A stretch of DNA of 64,000 nucleotides from Paractinoplanes abujensis. GTDB taxonomy: Bacteria; Actinomycetota; Actinomycetes; Mycobacteriales; Micromonosporaceae. Below, piece after piece: positions 42,424 to 50,783 of the stretch. Within the stretch, counting starts at the first letter, position 1. Every line of letters begins with the position of its first letter. The notes below the pieces were generated by a model that made no database searches, was not told the DNA's origin, and saw only the letters and a program-made list of their open reading frames with translations. The DNA lies in the NCBI RefSeq assembly GCF_014204895.1, contig NZ_JACHMF010000001.1, positions 1,426,001 through 1,490,000 on the forward strand. The letters run 5' to 3'. The translations under genes were made by a program, and so were the position numbers.

Positions 42424-43251
42424 TCAGACCGTCCGGCGGAGGTCGTCCAGCCAGGCGACGCCGAGCCGGTGGCCGTCGGGGAACTGGTCGTTGCGGTCCC
42501 AGCGCCACGTGGTGATCAATGCCAGCATCAGGGACCGGCAGGTCCGGAGCAGGTCGTGGTCGACGCCGGGGTAGTGCCGGGCGACCTCGCCGGGGGCGTG
42601 GGCCAGGTCGAACTCGATCGGACCGCGGCAGCACGTCTCGAAGTCGATGAACACTGGGCCGGCCGGGGTGGCCAGGACGTTGCCGGGGTGGGGTTCGCCG
42701 TGCAGGAGCTGTTCGGGCCGGCCGCTGACCGCTCGGCTCAGGCGGTCCAACGTCGCGGCGAGGAAAGCCCGGTCGGCGTCGGGCAGCCTCGGGGTGCGGG
42801 TGGGGTCGGCCACGAGGGTCCGGGCTGCCGCGACCCGGTCGGTGAAGTGCGGGGTGGGCAGGTCGACCTGGCGCATTCCGGCGTGCAGACGGTCGAGCGC
42901 CCCGGCGTAGCCGGCGGGTGGGATCGCGGGGGCGGACGCCTGCTCGTAGTAGGTCCACAGGGTGATCACGAAGTCGTCCCGTACGAGGACCTCGGGTGTG
43001 ATCAGCGCGGCGACCGGGCTCCCGGCCTCCGACAACCGCCGGGCGATGTCCACTTCGAGCTGGGCGGACTGGTCCGCGGCGGGGGCCACACGGGCCAGGA
43101 CGTCGCAGGGCTGCAGGCGCAGGGTGAGTTTGTTGGAGTTGTGCAGCGTGGTGGCGTCGTGGACGGTCAGGCCGGCCGCGGAGGCGACCGACAAGGCTGC
43201 GCGGGTGGCCCGCCGGGCCGCAGACTCGTGCACCGGAGCACCGTAGCTCAA
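42424..43251 (-). CDS. Aminoglycoside/small-molecule phosphotransferase family protein
   Basis: 275 residues. Catalytic loop LLHGEPHPGNVL (HGExHPGN form of Brenner's motif, Glu in place of the catalytic Asp) and metal-binding VFIDFETCCRG. The N-lobe has LTLRLQPCDVLARV. The Glu for Asp at the catalytic base position is a visible oddity but occurs in a branch of this family. Substrate unknown. ATG start; six bases upstream lies the stop of the membrane protein gene, so it may be the last gene of that unit. Confidence 0.82.
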   Translation of the reverse strand: MSYGAPVHESAARRATRAALSVASAAGLTVHDATTLHNSNKLTLRLQPCDVLARVAPAADQSAQLEVDIARRLSEAGSPVAALITPEVLVRDDFVITLWTYYEQASAPAIPPAGYAGALDRLHAGMRQVDLPTPHFTDRVAAARTLVADPTRTPRLPDADRAFLAATLDRLSRAVSGRPEQLLHGEPHPGNVLATPAGPVFIDFETCCRGPIEFDLAHAPGEVARHYPGVDHDLLRTCRSLMLALITTWRWDRNDQFPDGHRLGVAWLDDLRRTV

Positions 43252-43257
43252 GGCCCG

Positions 43258-44268
43258 TCAGGAGATGCGGTCCAATGGCGCCATCCGGCACAGCGGGTCG
43301 ATCACCGCGCGGGGCCGGGTGTGCCGGCCCACGGCCCTGAGCAGGGAATCCTCGACGTGGTAGTCACGTACCCGGGTGGCGAAGGCGGGGATCTCCTGCG
43401 GGGTGCCGCAGAGCACCGTGGACGTGACGTTCTTGATCGGGATGTAGCGGACGCCGCCGCGTTCCCGCAGCAGCACCAGGTGGACATCGTCGACGCTGAC
43501 GATGTGACCGCGCAGGTATTCCGTTTCCCGGCCGGTCTGGACCTGCGTCACCACCAACGGCAGGACGGGTGTCCGAACGGCCGACTGGACGGCCAGGGCG
43601 GCGAGCGCCGCGACGGCCGCGGACGCCAGCACGGCGAAGAGGCGGGCGACGCGGGCGGGCAGTGGCCCGCAGACGCCGAACGCCACCAGCGGGGGCAGCG
43701 TGAGGAGGGCGGCGATGAGCGGTTCGCCGCCGGCCCAGGCCTGCCGCACGGCTGGGCCGACGAGCCAGGCGTAGCCGGCCGGCGCGGCCAGGCACAGCCC
43801 GGCGCCGACGATCCACCGGTCGTGCAGCCGCCACGGTGGCCGCTGGGCGGTGGCCACGGCCGCCGGCAGCAGCAGCGGCAGCGCGTAGATGGGCCAGGTC
43901 AGCAGGGCCAGCGCGAACATGGCGCCGATGAACCAGGGTGGGGTGGCCTCGGTGGCCCGGGCGATCACGGGTGGGAACCGGCGCACCCGGCTGTCGTCCG
44001 GGGCCGAGTCGGCGGTCACCCGGAGCGCGCCGCCCACGGCGAAGACGGCGATCAGCACCCCGGTGATCAGCGGAGCGACGGTCGCGAACAGGGCGGCCCC
44101 GAGGTTGAGGGCGCCCACGTTGGCCACCAGCAGCAGCAAGGTCTGCAAGTCGCCGCCGGACTCGACCCACAGCCGTAGGACGGACAGGGTGGCCGGCACA
44201 CCCAGCACCACGGTCCAGAACGCCTCACGGTGTTCGCGGCGGGCCAGATGCCCCGCGCGCGTGTTCAC
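43258..44268 (-). CDS. Multi-pass membrane protein with a C-terminal beta domain
   Basis: 336 residues from a GTG overlapping the upstream stop (GTGA). About six or seven hydrophobic segments between residues 18 and 225, including LLLLVANVGALNLGAALFA and AMFALALLTWPIYALPLLLP. The last 95 residues are soluble: GHIVSVDDVHLVLLRERGG then VRYIPIKNVTSTVLC, which looks like a small SH3/PRC-like barrel. No family recognised. It is translationally coupled to a solute-binding lipoprotein but is not an ABC permease. Confidence 0.7.
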   Translation of the reverse strand: MNTRAGHLARREHREAFWTVVLGVPATLSVLRLWVESGGDLQTLLLLVANVGALNLGAALFATVAPLITGVLIAVFAVGGALRVTADSAPDDSRVRRFPPVIARATEATPPWFIGAMFALALLTWPIYALPLLLPAAVATAQRPPWRLHDRWIVGAGLCLAAPAGYAWLVGPAVRQAWAGGEPLIAALLTLPPLVAFGVCGPLPARVARLFAVLASAAVAALAALAVQSAVRTPVLPLVVTQVQTGRETEYLRGHIVSVDDVHLVLLRERGGVRYIPIKNVTSTVLCGTPQEIPAFATRVRDYHVEDSLLRAVGRHTRPRAVIDPLCRMAPLDRIS

Positions 44269-45227
44269 CGGGGGGCTTTGGAGTCGTAGTCGGCCAGGTC
44301 CGGCGGGTTGTCCAGGTGTGGCTGGGAACCGTACCGGGCGCCGAGGTAGGGGCCGATGGTCTTGTCGTAGGCCCGTTGCCAGCGGCTGTTCGTCTCGTCG
44401 GCCTCCCACCGGTGCAGATACCAGGCGATCACTTTGCGCATGGCACTGTCCCCGTCGGGCACGGCCACGCCGATCTTCTCGTCCTCGTCGGCGATGGCCA
44501 GGTCCAGCAACTCGAACAGGTCCTCGCCACTTTCCACCCGATCCGCCTGCGCCATTCCGGCCAGGATCGGCAGGTCGGTGCTGAACGCGTCGTAGGTGCC
44601 GTCCCGCAGCCCGTCCATGCACGCCTTGTTCGTGTCGACCGGCTGCGCCTCGATCTTCTTGTCGCCCAGCACCTTCTCCGACGTGGAACCGGTGGTGGTG
44701 CACACGCGGACGTCCTTGCGGCGCAGGTCGGCGATGGTGGCCAGGGTCTTCGTCCGGTCGCGGCGTACCAGGACCTGCTGCGGAACCAGCTGGTACGGGC
44801 CGGCGAAGTCGACCAGTTCCTCGCGTTTCGCCGTCATCGACAGACTGGCCACGACCATGTCCGCGTTGTCCTGCTGAAGCACGGACAGGCGGGCGGGCAG
44901 CGTCTCCACCTTCACCCATTCGATCTTGTCTTCGGTGTACCCGAGCTCATCGGCCAGCGCCCGGGCGATCTCGATCTCGAATCCGGTGCGGCGCCCGGAT
45001 TCGAGATAGGACACGTACGGGATGTCCTCGCGCACCCCGATCCGGATCCGGGCCCGCCGCGCGACCGCCTGCAGGGTGGGCGACTTCTCCCGCAGCGAAT
45101 CGACTGTCTCTTTCGGGTCCTCCTCCGCGGCGCAGGCGGCCGCCCCGGCCAGCAGAACTGCCACCGCCACACTCGAGGCGGTCAGCGCCCGGCGCCAAGC
45201 GGAATGAGGACTATTTGTATTCGACAA
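44265..45227 (-). CDS. Family 3 solute-binding lipoprotein, no ABC partner
   Basis: 320 residues. Lipoprotein signal ending GAAAC (about residue 32). The binding-protein core shows RIRIGVREDIPYVSYLESG, TGFEIEIARALADELGY and MVVASLSMTAKREELVDFAG, the polar amino acid/glutamate type. No permease or ATPase gene is adjacent; instead the next gene is a multi-pass membrane protein of unknown family. It may serve as a sensor module or as a binding protein shared with a distant importer. Confidence 0.85.
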   Translation of the reverse strand: MSNTNSPHSAWRRALTASSVAVAVLLAGAAACAAEEDPKETVDSLREKSPTLQAVARRARIRIGVREDIPYVSYLESGRRTGFEIEIARALADELGYTEDKIEWVKVETLPARLSVLQQDNADMVVASLSMTAKREELVDFAGPYQLVPQQVLVRRDRTKTLATIADLRRKDVRVCTTTGSTSEKVLGDKKIEAQPVDTNKACMDGLRDGTYDAFSTDLPILAGMAQADRVESGEDLFELLDLAIADEDEKIGVAVPDGDSAMRKVIAWYLHRWEADETNSRWQRAYDKTIGPYLGARYGSQPHLDNPPDLADYDSKAPR

Positions 45228-45321
45228 GGGGCCACCTCGGCGGCGAAAAGGTATTTGTGGAGCCGCTAATGTAGCGGCCCCGCAAAAACCATTCCCTCGA
45301 AAGAGATTCGCGAATACGGCC

Positions 45322-46266
45322 TCAGCGCAGCAGCAAATGGACGTCGCCGAATTCGTGCCAGAGGTAGCGTTCGCGCAGGGCCGCGGTGTAGCTCGCGCGC
45401 AGGGCCTCCTCGCCGGCGACGGCGGTGAGCATCATCAGGTGGGAGGCCCGCGGCTCGTGCAGGCCGGTGATCAGCCCGTCCACCGTCCGGATCGGGTGCT
45501 CGGGGGTGATGACGAGGTCGGTCCACCCTTCGGCGGTCCCGGTCTCCAGGGCGCGCACCACCGTTGTGCCCACCGCGATGACCCGCCCGCCCGAGGCCCG
45601 TACGTGGGGGATCAGCCGGGCCGTGGGCGCGGGCACGCGGAACCACTCGGGATAGGGCGGCTCGTCCGCCTCGGCCGACGCCACGCCGGTGTGCAGGGTG
45701 ATCGGCGCGACCAGCACGCCCCGCCCGGCCAGCGCGGAGAGGACCGCCGGAGTGAACGGCCTCCCCGCGCTGGGCATCTCGGCGCTGCCGGGCACGGTGG
45801 CGTACGCGTTCTGGTAGGTCTCGATCGGCCAGTCGCGATCGGTGTAGCTGTAACGGATCGCTCGACCGTGCCGTGTCAGGTAGGACACCCGATCGCCGGG
45901 CACGTCGGCCGCGGTCACCCACAGCCGCGACGTGAACGGGCGCAGCAGCGTCAGCGAGCCCTCGGGCACCGGCAGGCGCAGGCCGGGCCGGGCGATGCCG
46001 GTGTCGCGCGGTTCGATCAGCCAGGTGCCGTCGGGCAGCGAGGTCGAGACGTGAACCCGTACGCCGTCAGAGGTTTGCAGGGCGGCCGGCAGCGTGCCCG
46101 AGTTGTTGACCACCAACAGGTCACCCGGTTCGAGCAGGCTCGGCAGCTCCGGGAACCGGTGGTGGCTCACCGACGTGCCCCGGCTCACCATCAGGCGCAC
46201 ACCGTCCCGGGGTTCCGCCGGCGCGCGCGCCTCGAGGGCCGGCGGCAAGGAGAAAGTCACGGTCAC
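45322..46266 (-). CDS. QueA-like S-adenosylmethionine:tRNA ribosyltransferase-isomerase
   Basis: 314 residues, somewhat shorter than typical QueA. Family blocks present: DLLVVNNSGTLPAAL, APITLHTGVAS, VIAVGTTVVRALET and VDGLITGLHEPRASHLMMLT. QueA moves the ribosyl part of SAM onto the preQ1 base of tRNA. No tgt or other queuosine gene is in the window and actinomycetes usually lack the pathway, so the true substrate may differ. The ATG overlaps the SDR stop; the two form an operon. Confidence 0.82.
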   Translation of the reverse strand: MTVTFSLPPALEARAPAEPRDGVRLMVSRGTSVSHHRFPELPSLLEPGDLLVVNNSGTLPAALQTSDGVRVHVSTSLPDGTWLIEPRDTGIARPGLRLPVPEGSLTLLRPFTSRLWVTAADVPGDRVSYLTRHGRAIRYSYTDRDWPIETYQNAYATVPGSAEMPSAGRPFTPAVLSALAGRGVLVAPITLHTGVASAEADEPPYPEWFRVPAPTARLIPHVRASGGRVIAVGTTVVRALETGTAEGWTDLVITPEHPIRTVDGLITGLHEPRASHLMMLTAVAGEEALRASYTAALRERYLWHEFGDVHLLLR

Positions 46267-46934
46267 CGGGCCACGTACCTTCCCGAGGCGGGACGCTCGT
46301 CGATCAGCTTCAGGAAGAAGGGCACCACCGAGGAGGGCAGCGGCCGGTCGGAGATGTCCTCGCCCGGAAAGGCCAGCTGCTGCAGCCGCGTGCGCAGGTC
46401 GCCCGGGTCCACCGACCAGACCCGCACATCCGGTTCCTCCTTGGCCAGCACCCGGCTCGCGTGGTCCAGCGCGGCCTTCGCGGCGCCGTAACCGCCCCAG
46501 CCCTCGTACGCCTCCACGGCCGCGTCGGAGCTGAGGTTGAGCACGGCGCCGCGGCCCGACTGCCGCAGCTGCGGGAGCACGAGCTGGGTCAGCGCGATCG
46601 GGGCCAGCACGTTGACCTCGAACGTGTCGAGCAGCGCGGGCAGCGGGAAGTCGCCCAGCGCCGGCGGGGGACTGCCGCCCAGCGTGGACGCGTTGTTGAT
46701 CAGCAGGTCGGCCCCGCCCAGCTTGTCCGCGGCCGCGGCCAGCTCGGCCCGATGGTCGTCGTCGACGACGTCGCCCGTGATCGCCACGACGCCGGGCAAC
46801 GAAGCCGCCACCAGGTCAAGATCTTTGCCCGTACGGGCGTCGAGAACGAGATTCCACCCGGCGCCGGACAACGCGTGGGCCAGCGCGGCGCCCAGCCCCT
46901 GGGAGGCTCCGGTGATCACTGCTGTCTGTGTCAT
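46263..46934 (-). CDS. Short-chain dehydrogenase/reductase
   Basis: 223 residues. Classical SDR: cofactor motif TGASQGLGAAL (about 8-18), NNAS (about 80), catalytic Ser in LNLSSDAA and the YGAAK pair (Tyr/Lys about 150). Start at the ATG at 46934 giving MTQTAVITG; the longer frame upstream runs through a promoter region. Cofactor and substrate unknown. First gene of a unit with the QueA-like enzyme, divergent from the GAF kinase gene. Confidence 0.88.
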   Translation of the reverse strand: MTQTAVITGASQGLGAALAHALSGAGWNLVLDARTGKDLDLVAASLPGVVAITGDVVDDDHRAELAAAADKLGGADLLINNASTLGGSPPPALGDFPLPALLDTFEVNVLAPIALTQLVLPQLRQSGRGAVLNLSSDAAVEAYEGWGGYGAAKAALDHASRVLAKEEPDVRVWSVDPGDLRTRLQQLAFPGEDISDRPLPSSVVPFFLKLIDERPASGRYVAR

Positions 46935-47000
46935 GCCTCGACCCTGCTCGCCGGCACCCGTTCCCGGCCTCGGGCCAGGGTCGCCTTCCCGGCGCGACCT

Positions 47001-47014
47001 TGGTCCTAGGACCA
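47001..47014. promoter_or_regulatory. Perfect palindrome TGGTCCTAGGACCA upstream of a DevS/DevR-like pair
   Basis: A 14-base perfect inverted repeat, 42 bases before the kinase start and 66 bases before the SDR start on the other strand. GGTCC/GGACC halves resemble DevR/OsdR boxes known from other actinobacteria, and the genes to its right encode a DevS/DevR-like pair. Candidate autoregulatory site. Confidence 0.5.
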
Positions 47015-47056
47015 TTGCCCCAGGCCGGTTCGGCGCCCGATGGCTAGGGTGGGCGC

Positions 47057-48163
47057 GTGGAACCGCTGCACACCGCGCGCCGGCTGTCGGCGGCCGTGCT
47101 GGCGGTGAGCAACCAGCTCACCGTCCCCGAGGTGCTGCAGACGATCGTCGACACCGCCCGCGAGCTGGCCGCGGCCGAATACTCGGCGCTGGGCGTGCCC
47201 GACGAGGACGGGTCGTTCGCCCAGTTCGTCGTGTCCGGCGTTCCCGAGGAGCAGCAGGAGGCGATCGGCCCGCTGCCCCGGCAGCACGGTTTCCTGGCGG
47301 TGATGCTGCGCGAACCCGAGGTCCAGCGGCTCGACGACATCCGGGCCGATCCGCGCTTCGACTGGTGGCCGGCGGCCCATCCGGTGCTGCGGGCGTTCCT
47401 CGGCGTGCCGATCATGAGCGGCGACGAGATCCTGGGCGCGCTCTACCTGGCCAACAAGCCCGGCGGTTTCACCGACGAGGACACCGAGCTCGTTCGGGTC
47501 CTGGCCGCGCACGCCGCGATCGCCCTGACCCACGCCCGCCTGTACGCGCGCAACCGCGAGCTCACGATCGCCGAGGAACGGGCCCGCATCGCCCACGACC
47601 TGCACGACGCGGTGGCCCAGCGGCTGTTCGGGCTGCGGCTGACCGCGCAGGCGGCCGACCTGCTGATCGACCGGGACCCGGCGGCGGCCCGGGCCCGGCT
47701 GGCCGAGGTGTCGGCGCTGGCCCGCGAGGCCGCCGAGGAGCTGCACGCGGCGGTGCTGGAACTGCGGCCGGCCCGGCTGGCGGAGGACGGCCTGCCCGAC
47801 GTGCTGCGCAAACAGGTACAGATCCTGGACCGCGCGTCCGGTCCCACGCTGGTGTTCCACTCCGGCGAGCCCGCGGTGCTGCCCCCGGCTCAGCAGGCGG
47901 TGATGCTGCGTGTGGCTCAGGAGGCGCTGCACAACGCCGTACGCCACTCCGGCGCCCACCGGATCGAGGTGCGCCTGGCCGGCACGGTGCTGGAGGTGGC
48001 CGACGACGGGACGGGCTTCGACGTCGACGCCACCCTCAAGGCGGGCCGCAGCCTCGGGCTGCGCTCGATGCGGGACCGGGCCTGCCAGGTGCGCGGCAAG
48101 GCCACGATCACGTCGTCGCCGGGCGGCGGCACCGTCGTCCGGCTGGAGGTGCCCGGTGCCTGA
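47057..48163 (+). CDS. GAF-domain sensor histidine kinase (DevS-like)
   Basis: 368 residues, soluble. A GAF domain fills about residues 25-170 (ELAAAEYSALGVPDEDGSF, RAFLGVPIMSGDEILGALYLAN). The HisKA_3 block RIAHDLHDAVAQRLFGLRL carries the phospho-accepting His, and HATPase boxes are QEALHNAVRHSG and SLGLRSMRDRA. One GAF domain only, so shorter than mycobacterial DevS/DosT; a haem ligand cannot be judged. GTG start. It overlaps the regulator gene by eight bases. Confidence 0.9.
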   Translation: MEPLHTARRLSAAVLAVSNQLTVPEVLQTIVDTARELAAAEYSALGVPDEDGSFAQFVVSGVPEEQQEAIGPLPRQHGFLAVMLREPEVQRLDDIRADPRFDWWPAAHPVLRAFLGVPIMSGDEILGALYLANKPGGFTDEDTELVRVLAAHAAIALTHARLYARNRELTIAEERARIAHDLHDAVAQRLFGLRLTAQAADLLIDRDPAAARARLAEVSALAREAAEELHAAVLELRPARLAEDGLPDVLRKQVQILDRASGPTLVFHSGEPAVLPPAQQAVMLRVAQEALHNAVRHSGAHRIEVRLAGTVLEVADDGTGFDVDATLKAGRSLGLRSMRDRACQVRGKATITSSPGGGTVVRLEVPGA

Positions 48164-48782
48164 CATCCGCGTGCTGATCGTCGACGACCATCCCGCCGTA
48201 CGGCGGGGGCTGCGCACTTTCCTCGAACTGGCCGGGGACATCACCGTGGCCGGGGAGGCGGCGGACGGCCCGGCCGCGCTCGCGCTGGCCGACGCGACCG
48301 AACCCGATGTGGTGCTGCTCGACATGGTGCTGCCCGGCATGGACGGGGTGGCGGTGCTGCAGGAGCTGCGCCACCGCGGTTCGCCGGTCAAGGTCCTGGT
48401 CGTCACCAGTTTCAGCGACCGTTTGGTGCCCGCGATGAAGGCCGGCGCCCGCGGCTACCTCTCCAAGGACGTCGACCCCAACGCACTGGTCGCCGCCGTC
48501 CGCTCGGTCCACGCCGGTCACCTGCTGCTCGAAGCCGACGTGGCCGCCACGCTGCTGGGCGCCCCGCCCGGCACACCGGTCCTGACCGCCCGCGAACGCG
48601 ACGTGCTGGCCCTGATCGCCGAGGGCCGCTCCAACCGCGAGATCGCGCGGGCCCTGGTCGTGGCCGAGAAGACGGTCAAGACCCACGTGTCCAGCATCTT
48701 GATGAAGCTCGGCCTGGCCGACCGCACCCAGGCTGCTCTGCACGCCGTACGCACCGGGCTGGTCCCCGGCGATCACCCCTGA
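48156..48782 (+). CDS. Response regulator, NarL/LuxR type (DevR-like)
   Basis: 208 residues from a GTG inside the kinase 3' end. Receiver: VLIVDDHPAV, acceptor Asp in VVLLDMVLPGMDG (about 54) and Lys in YLSKDVDP. C-terminal LuxR domain: LTARERDVLALIAEGRSNRE then EKTVKTHVSSILMKLGL. It pairs with the GAF kinase and is the likely protein binding the palindrome at 47001. Its 3' end overlaps the convergent hydrolase gene by ten bases. Confidence 0.9.
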   Translation: MPDIRVLIVDDHPAVRRGLRTFLELAGDITVAGEAADGPAALALADATEPDVVLLDMVLPGMDGVAVLQELRHRGSPVKVLVVTSFSDRLVPAMKAGARGYLSKDVDPNALVAAVRSVHAGHLLLEADVAATLLGAPPGTPVLTARERDVLALIAEGRSNREIARALVVAEKTVKTHVSSILMKLGLADRTQAALHAVRTGLVPGDHP

Positions 48783-49669
48783 GCGACGGCCCGGATCTCC
48801 GTGGCCACGGCCGGCCAGATCGCGCGGGGCAGATCGTGGCCCACACCGGGCAGTTCGACGTACCGGGCTCCCGGCACCGACGCGGCGATGCGGCGGCCCG
48901 CGGCCGGACGGGCCAGCGGGTCCCGCTCGCCGTGCAGCACCAGGGTGGGCACGCGAAGGTCGCGCAGGCGCGGTCCGTGCCAGGTGGCGCTGGTCTGCCG
49001 TGCTTGGGCCCGGCTGTCGCGCACGCCGCTGGGCAGCCCGGCGTCGAGTTCGCGCTCCACCCGCAGGCGGGCGTCGGCCTCGTCGAACGGATAGCCCGGC
49101 GACGCGACCGCCCGCAACAGGTCGAGACCGGCTGCCACGTCACCGTCGCGCCCGGCGGGGTGACGCATGCGGGCCAGCCGGACCAGGAACGGCAGGCGCA
49201 CGTAGCGCAGCAGCACGGCGGCGCCCCGGGCATCGCTGGGCACGGCTGCGAACGAGGTCAAGCTGTGCACGCGGCCCGGATGGCGCAGGGCGGTGCGCTG
49301 CGCGACCAGGCCGCCTTGGGAGATGCCGAAGAGGTGGGCGCGCTGCCAGCCGAGCGCGTCGAGCACGGCCACGGTGTCGTCGGCCATGTCCTCGGCGGTG
49401 TAGGCCAGCGGCCGCCCGCGCAGCAGCCCGCGCACCGGGTCGGTGACCGGGGCGTCGTCGAAGTGGGTGGAGCCACCGGAGTCGCGGCCGTCGAACGAGG
49501 CCACGCTGAACCCGGCCTCGATGAGCGCCGTGACCAGGCCGTCGGGCCAGTAGAAGCGGGACACGCCCAACCCCATCAGCAGCAGGAGCGGGTCACCACC
49601 GGCGCCGCCGAGGTCGTCGGCCGCCAGTCGCACGTCGCCGTTGCGGGCCGTGTACGGAGTCCTGGTCAT
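48773..49669 (-). CDS. Alpha/beta hydrolase
   Basis: 298 residues. Nucleophile elbow GISQGGLVAQ (Ser about 113), oxyanion region LLLLMGLGVSRFYWPDGL, catalytic Asp probably in LVLHGERDPLA and His in LPGVGHDLP. This is the pattern of small esterase/haloperoxidase-like enzymes. The ATG at 49669 gives MTRTPYTARNG. It is divergent from a TetR gene, 55 bases away, with an operator between; control by that repressor is likely. Confidence 0.88.
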   Translation of the reverse strand: MTRTPYTARNGDVRLAADDLGGAGGDPLLLLMGLGVSRFYWPDGLVTALIEAGFSVASFDGRDSGGSTHFDDAPVTDPVRGLLRGRPLAYTAEDMADDTVAVLDALGWQRAHLFGISQGGLVAQRTALRHPGRVHSLTSFAAVPSDARGAAVLLRYVRLPFLVRLARMRHPAGRDGDVAAGLDLLRAVASPGYPFDEADARLRVERELDAGLPSGVRDSRAQARQTSATWHGPRLRDLRVPTLVLHGERDPLARPAAGRRIAASVPGARYVELPGVGHDLPRAIWPAVATEIRAVAQG

Positions 49670-49687
49670 GGTCGCCCCACCCTTCGA

Positions 49688-49705
49688 GAACAATGTTCGC
49701 GAACA
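49688..49705. promoter_or_regulatory. Overlapping palindromes, TetR operator candidate
   Basis: GAACAATGTTC (49688-49698, perfect around a central base) overlaps TGTTCGCGAACA (49694-49705, perfect 12 bases). Together they form GAACA/TGTTC half-sites in tandem within the 55-base space between the hydrolase and its divergent TetR gene, the classical position for an autoregulatory TetR operator. Confidence 0.7.
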
Positions 49706-49724
49706 CCGTACACGAAAAGATAGG

Positions 49725-50399
49725 ATGTCGGCCATGGAGGCGGTACCGGTTTGGCTGAGGGAGCGGCGCGCGGGGGTGGGCCGGCCCGCCGAGCGGACCC
49801 GGGCCGACGTGACCACGGCCGCGATCGCGCTGGCCGACCGGGAAGGTCTGACCGCGGTGTCGATGCGCCGGGTGGCCGCCGAGCTCGGCACCGGGCCGGC
49901 CTCGCTCTACCGCTATGTCGACAGCCGCGACGACCTGCTCGACCTGATGATCGACGAGGTGGCCGCGGGCTACGACCTGCCCCCACCGGGTGGCCCCTGG
50001 CTGCCCGGCCTGCTGGAGGTGTGCCGGCAGGCCCGCGAGCTGATGCGGCGGCACACCTGGCTGCCCGGCTTGGTGCTGACCCGCTCGGCGCTCGGCCCGC
50101 ACGGCACCGACCTGCTCGAACACGTGCTGGCCGTGCTGGCCGGTCACCCGGCCGGCGTGGGCCGCAAACTGGAGACGTTCGCTGTGATGAACACGCTCAC
50201 CGCCGCCCTGGCCCTGAGCGAGCACAACGGTGGCTCCGGGGCGCGGCAGAGACAGGGCGCCTACCTGGCCCACGCGATCGCGGACGGCCGGCACCCCCAC
50301 CTGACGGCCGCATTGGCCGGCGAGTCGGCGGTGCCCGCGCCCGACTTCGAGGAGACGGTGTCACGGGTGCTCACCGGTCTGCTGGGCGATCACCACTGA
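49725..50399 (+). CDS. TetR family transcriptional regulator
   Basis: 224 residues from the ATG at 49725; a second ATG three codons on is possible. The N-terminal helix-turn-helix reads RADVTTAAIALADREGLTAV then RRVAAELGTGPASLYRYV, followed by the DDLLDLMIDEV helix. The C-terminal ligand domain is of the TetR_C class with RRHTWLPGLVL. Probable repressor of itself and the divergent alpha/beta hydrolase through the palindromes at 49688-49705. Confidence 0.9.
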   Translation: MSAMEAVPVWLRERRAGVGRPAERTRADVTTAAIALADREGLTAVSMRRVAAELGTGPASLYRYVDSRDDLLDLMIDEVAAGYDLPPPGGPWLPGLLEVCRQARELMRRHTWLPGLVLTRSALGPHGTDLLEHVLAVLAGHPAGVGRKLETFAVMNTLTAALALSEHNGGSGARQRQGAYLAHAIADGRHPHLTAALAGESAVPAPDFEETVSRVLTGLLGDHH

Positions 50400-50783
50400 G
50401 GCGGTGACAGCCCGTCGGTGAAGCGGCCCGTACGGGTTCAGGGTCACCAGCTCCACGGCCGCCGACGCCGCGGGGGAGGCCCTGTTCGGCCCCGTGCCCC
50501 CCGCGGCAACCTCGTCCTCCAGCAGTTCACCGGCGCGGCCGCCCACTTCGCCCGCCGGCCGGCACCGGCCACGTCGAGCGTGCTCTGGTCACTGAGTACG
50601 CGCGGCCGCCCTGCGCTGTCCCGAAGGCATTACGTGCCGGGCCACGAGAGCGCATCGTCGTGACCAGTCCGAGTGAAGGCGCTGCGGCGCGGGTCGTATG
50701 CCTCCGCTCACACTCCGCTGCTTCGGGTGCCCGTCCGGCCGGTGGGGGCGGTAGGAAAGAGAGTCGGCGGCGGAAGGGGCCCC
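50400..50783. other. Gene-free stretch
   Basis: 384 bases without a convincing gene. Short frames on both strands are Arg/Pro/Ala-rich and without ribosome-binding sites. The last 30 bases hold the GGAAGGGG site of the GNAT gene. I see no hairpin or repeat worth naming. Confidence 0.6.

Noticed and set aside
50418..50663. An 81-codon frame in the 384-base gap before the GNAT
   Set aside because: Arg/Pro/Gly-rich, with no ribosome-binding site and no recognisable domain.
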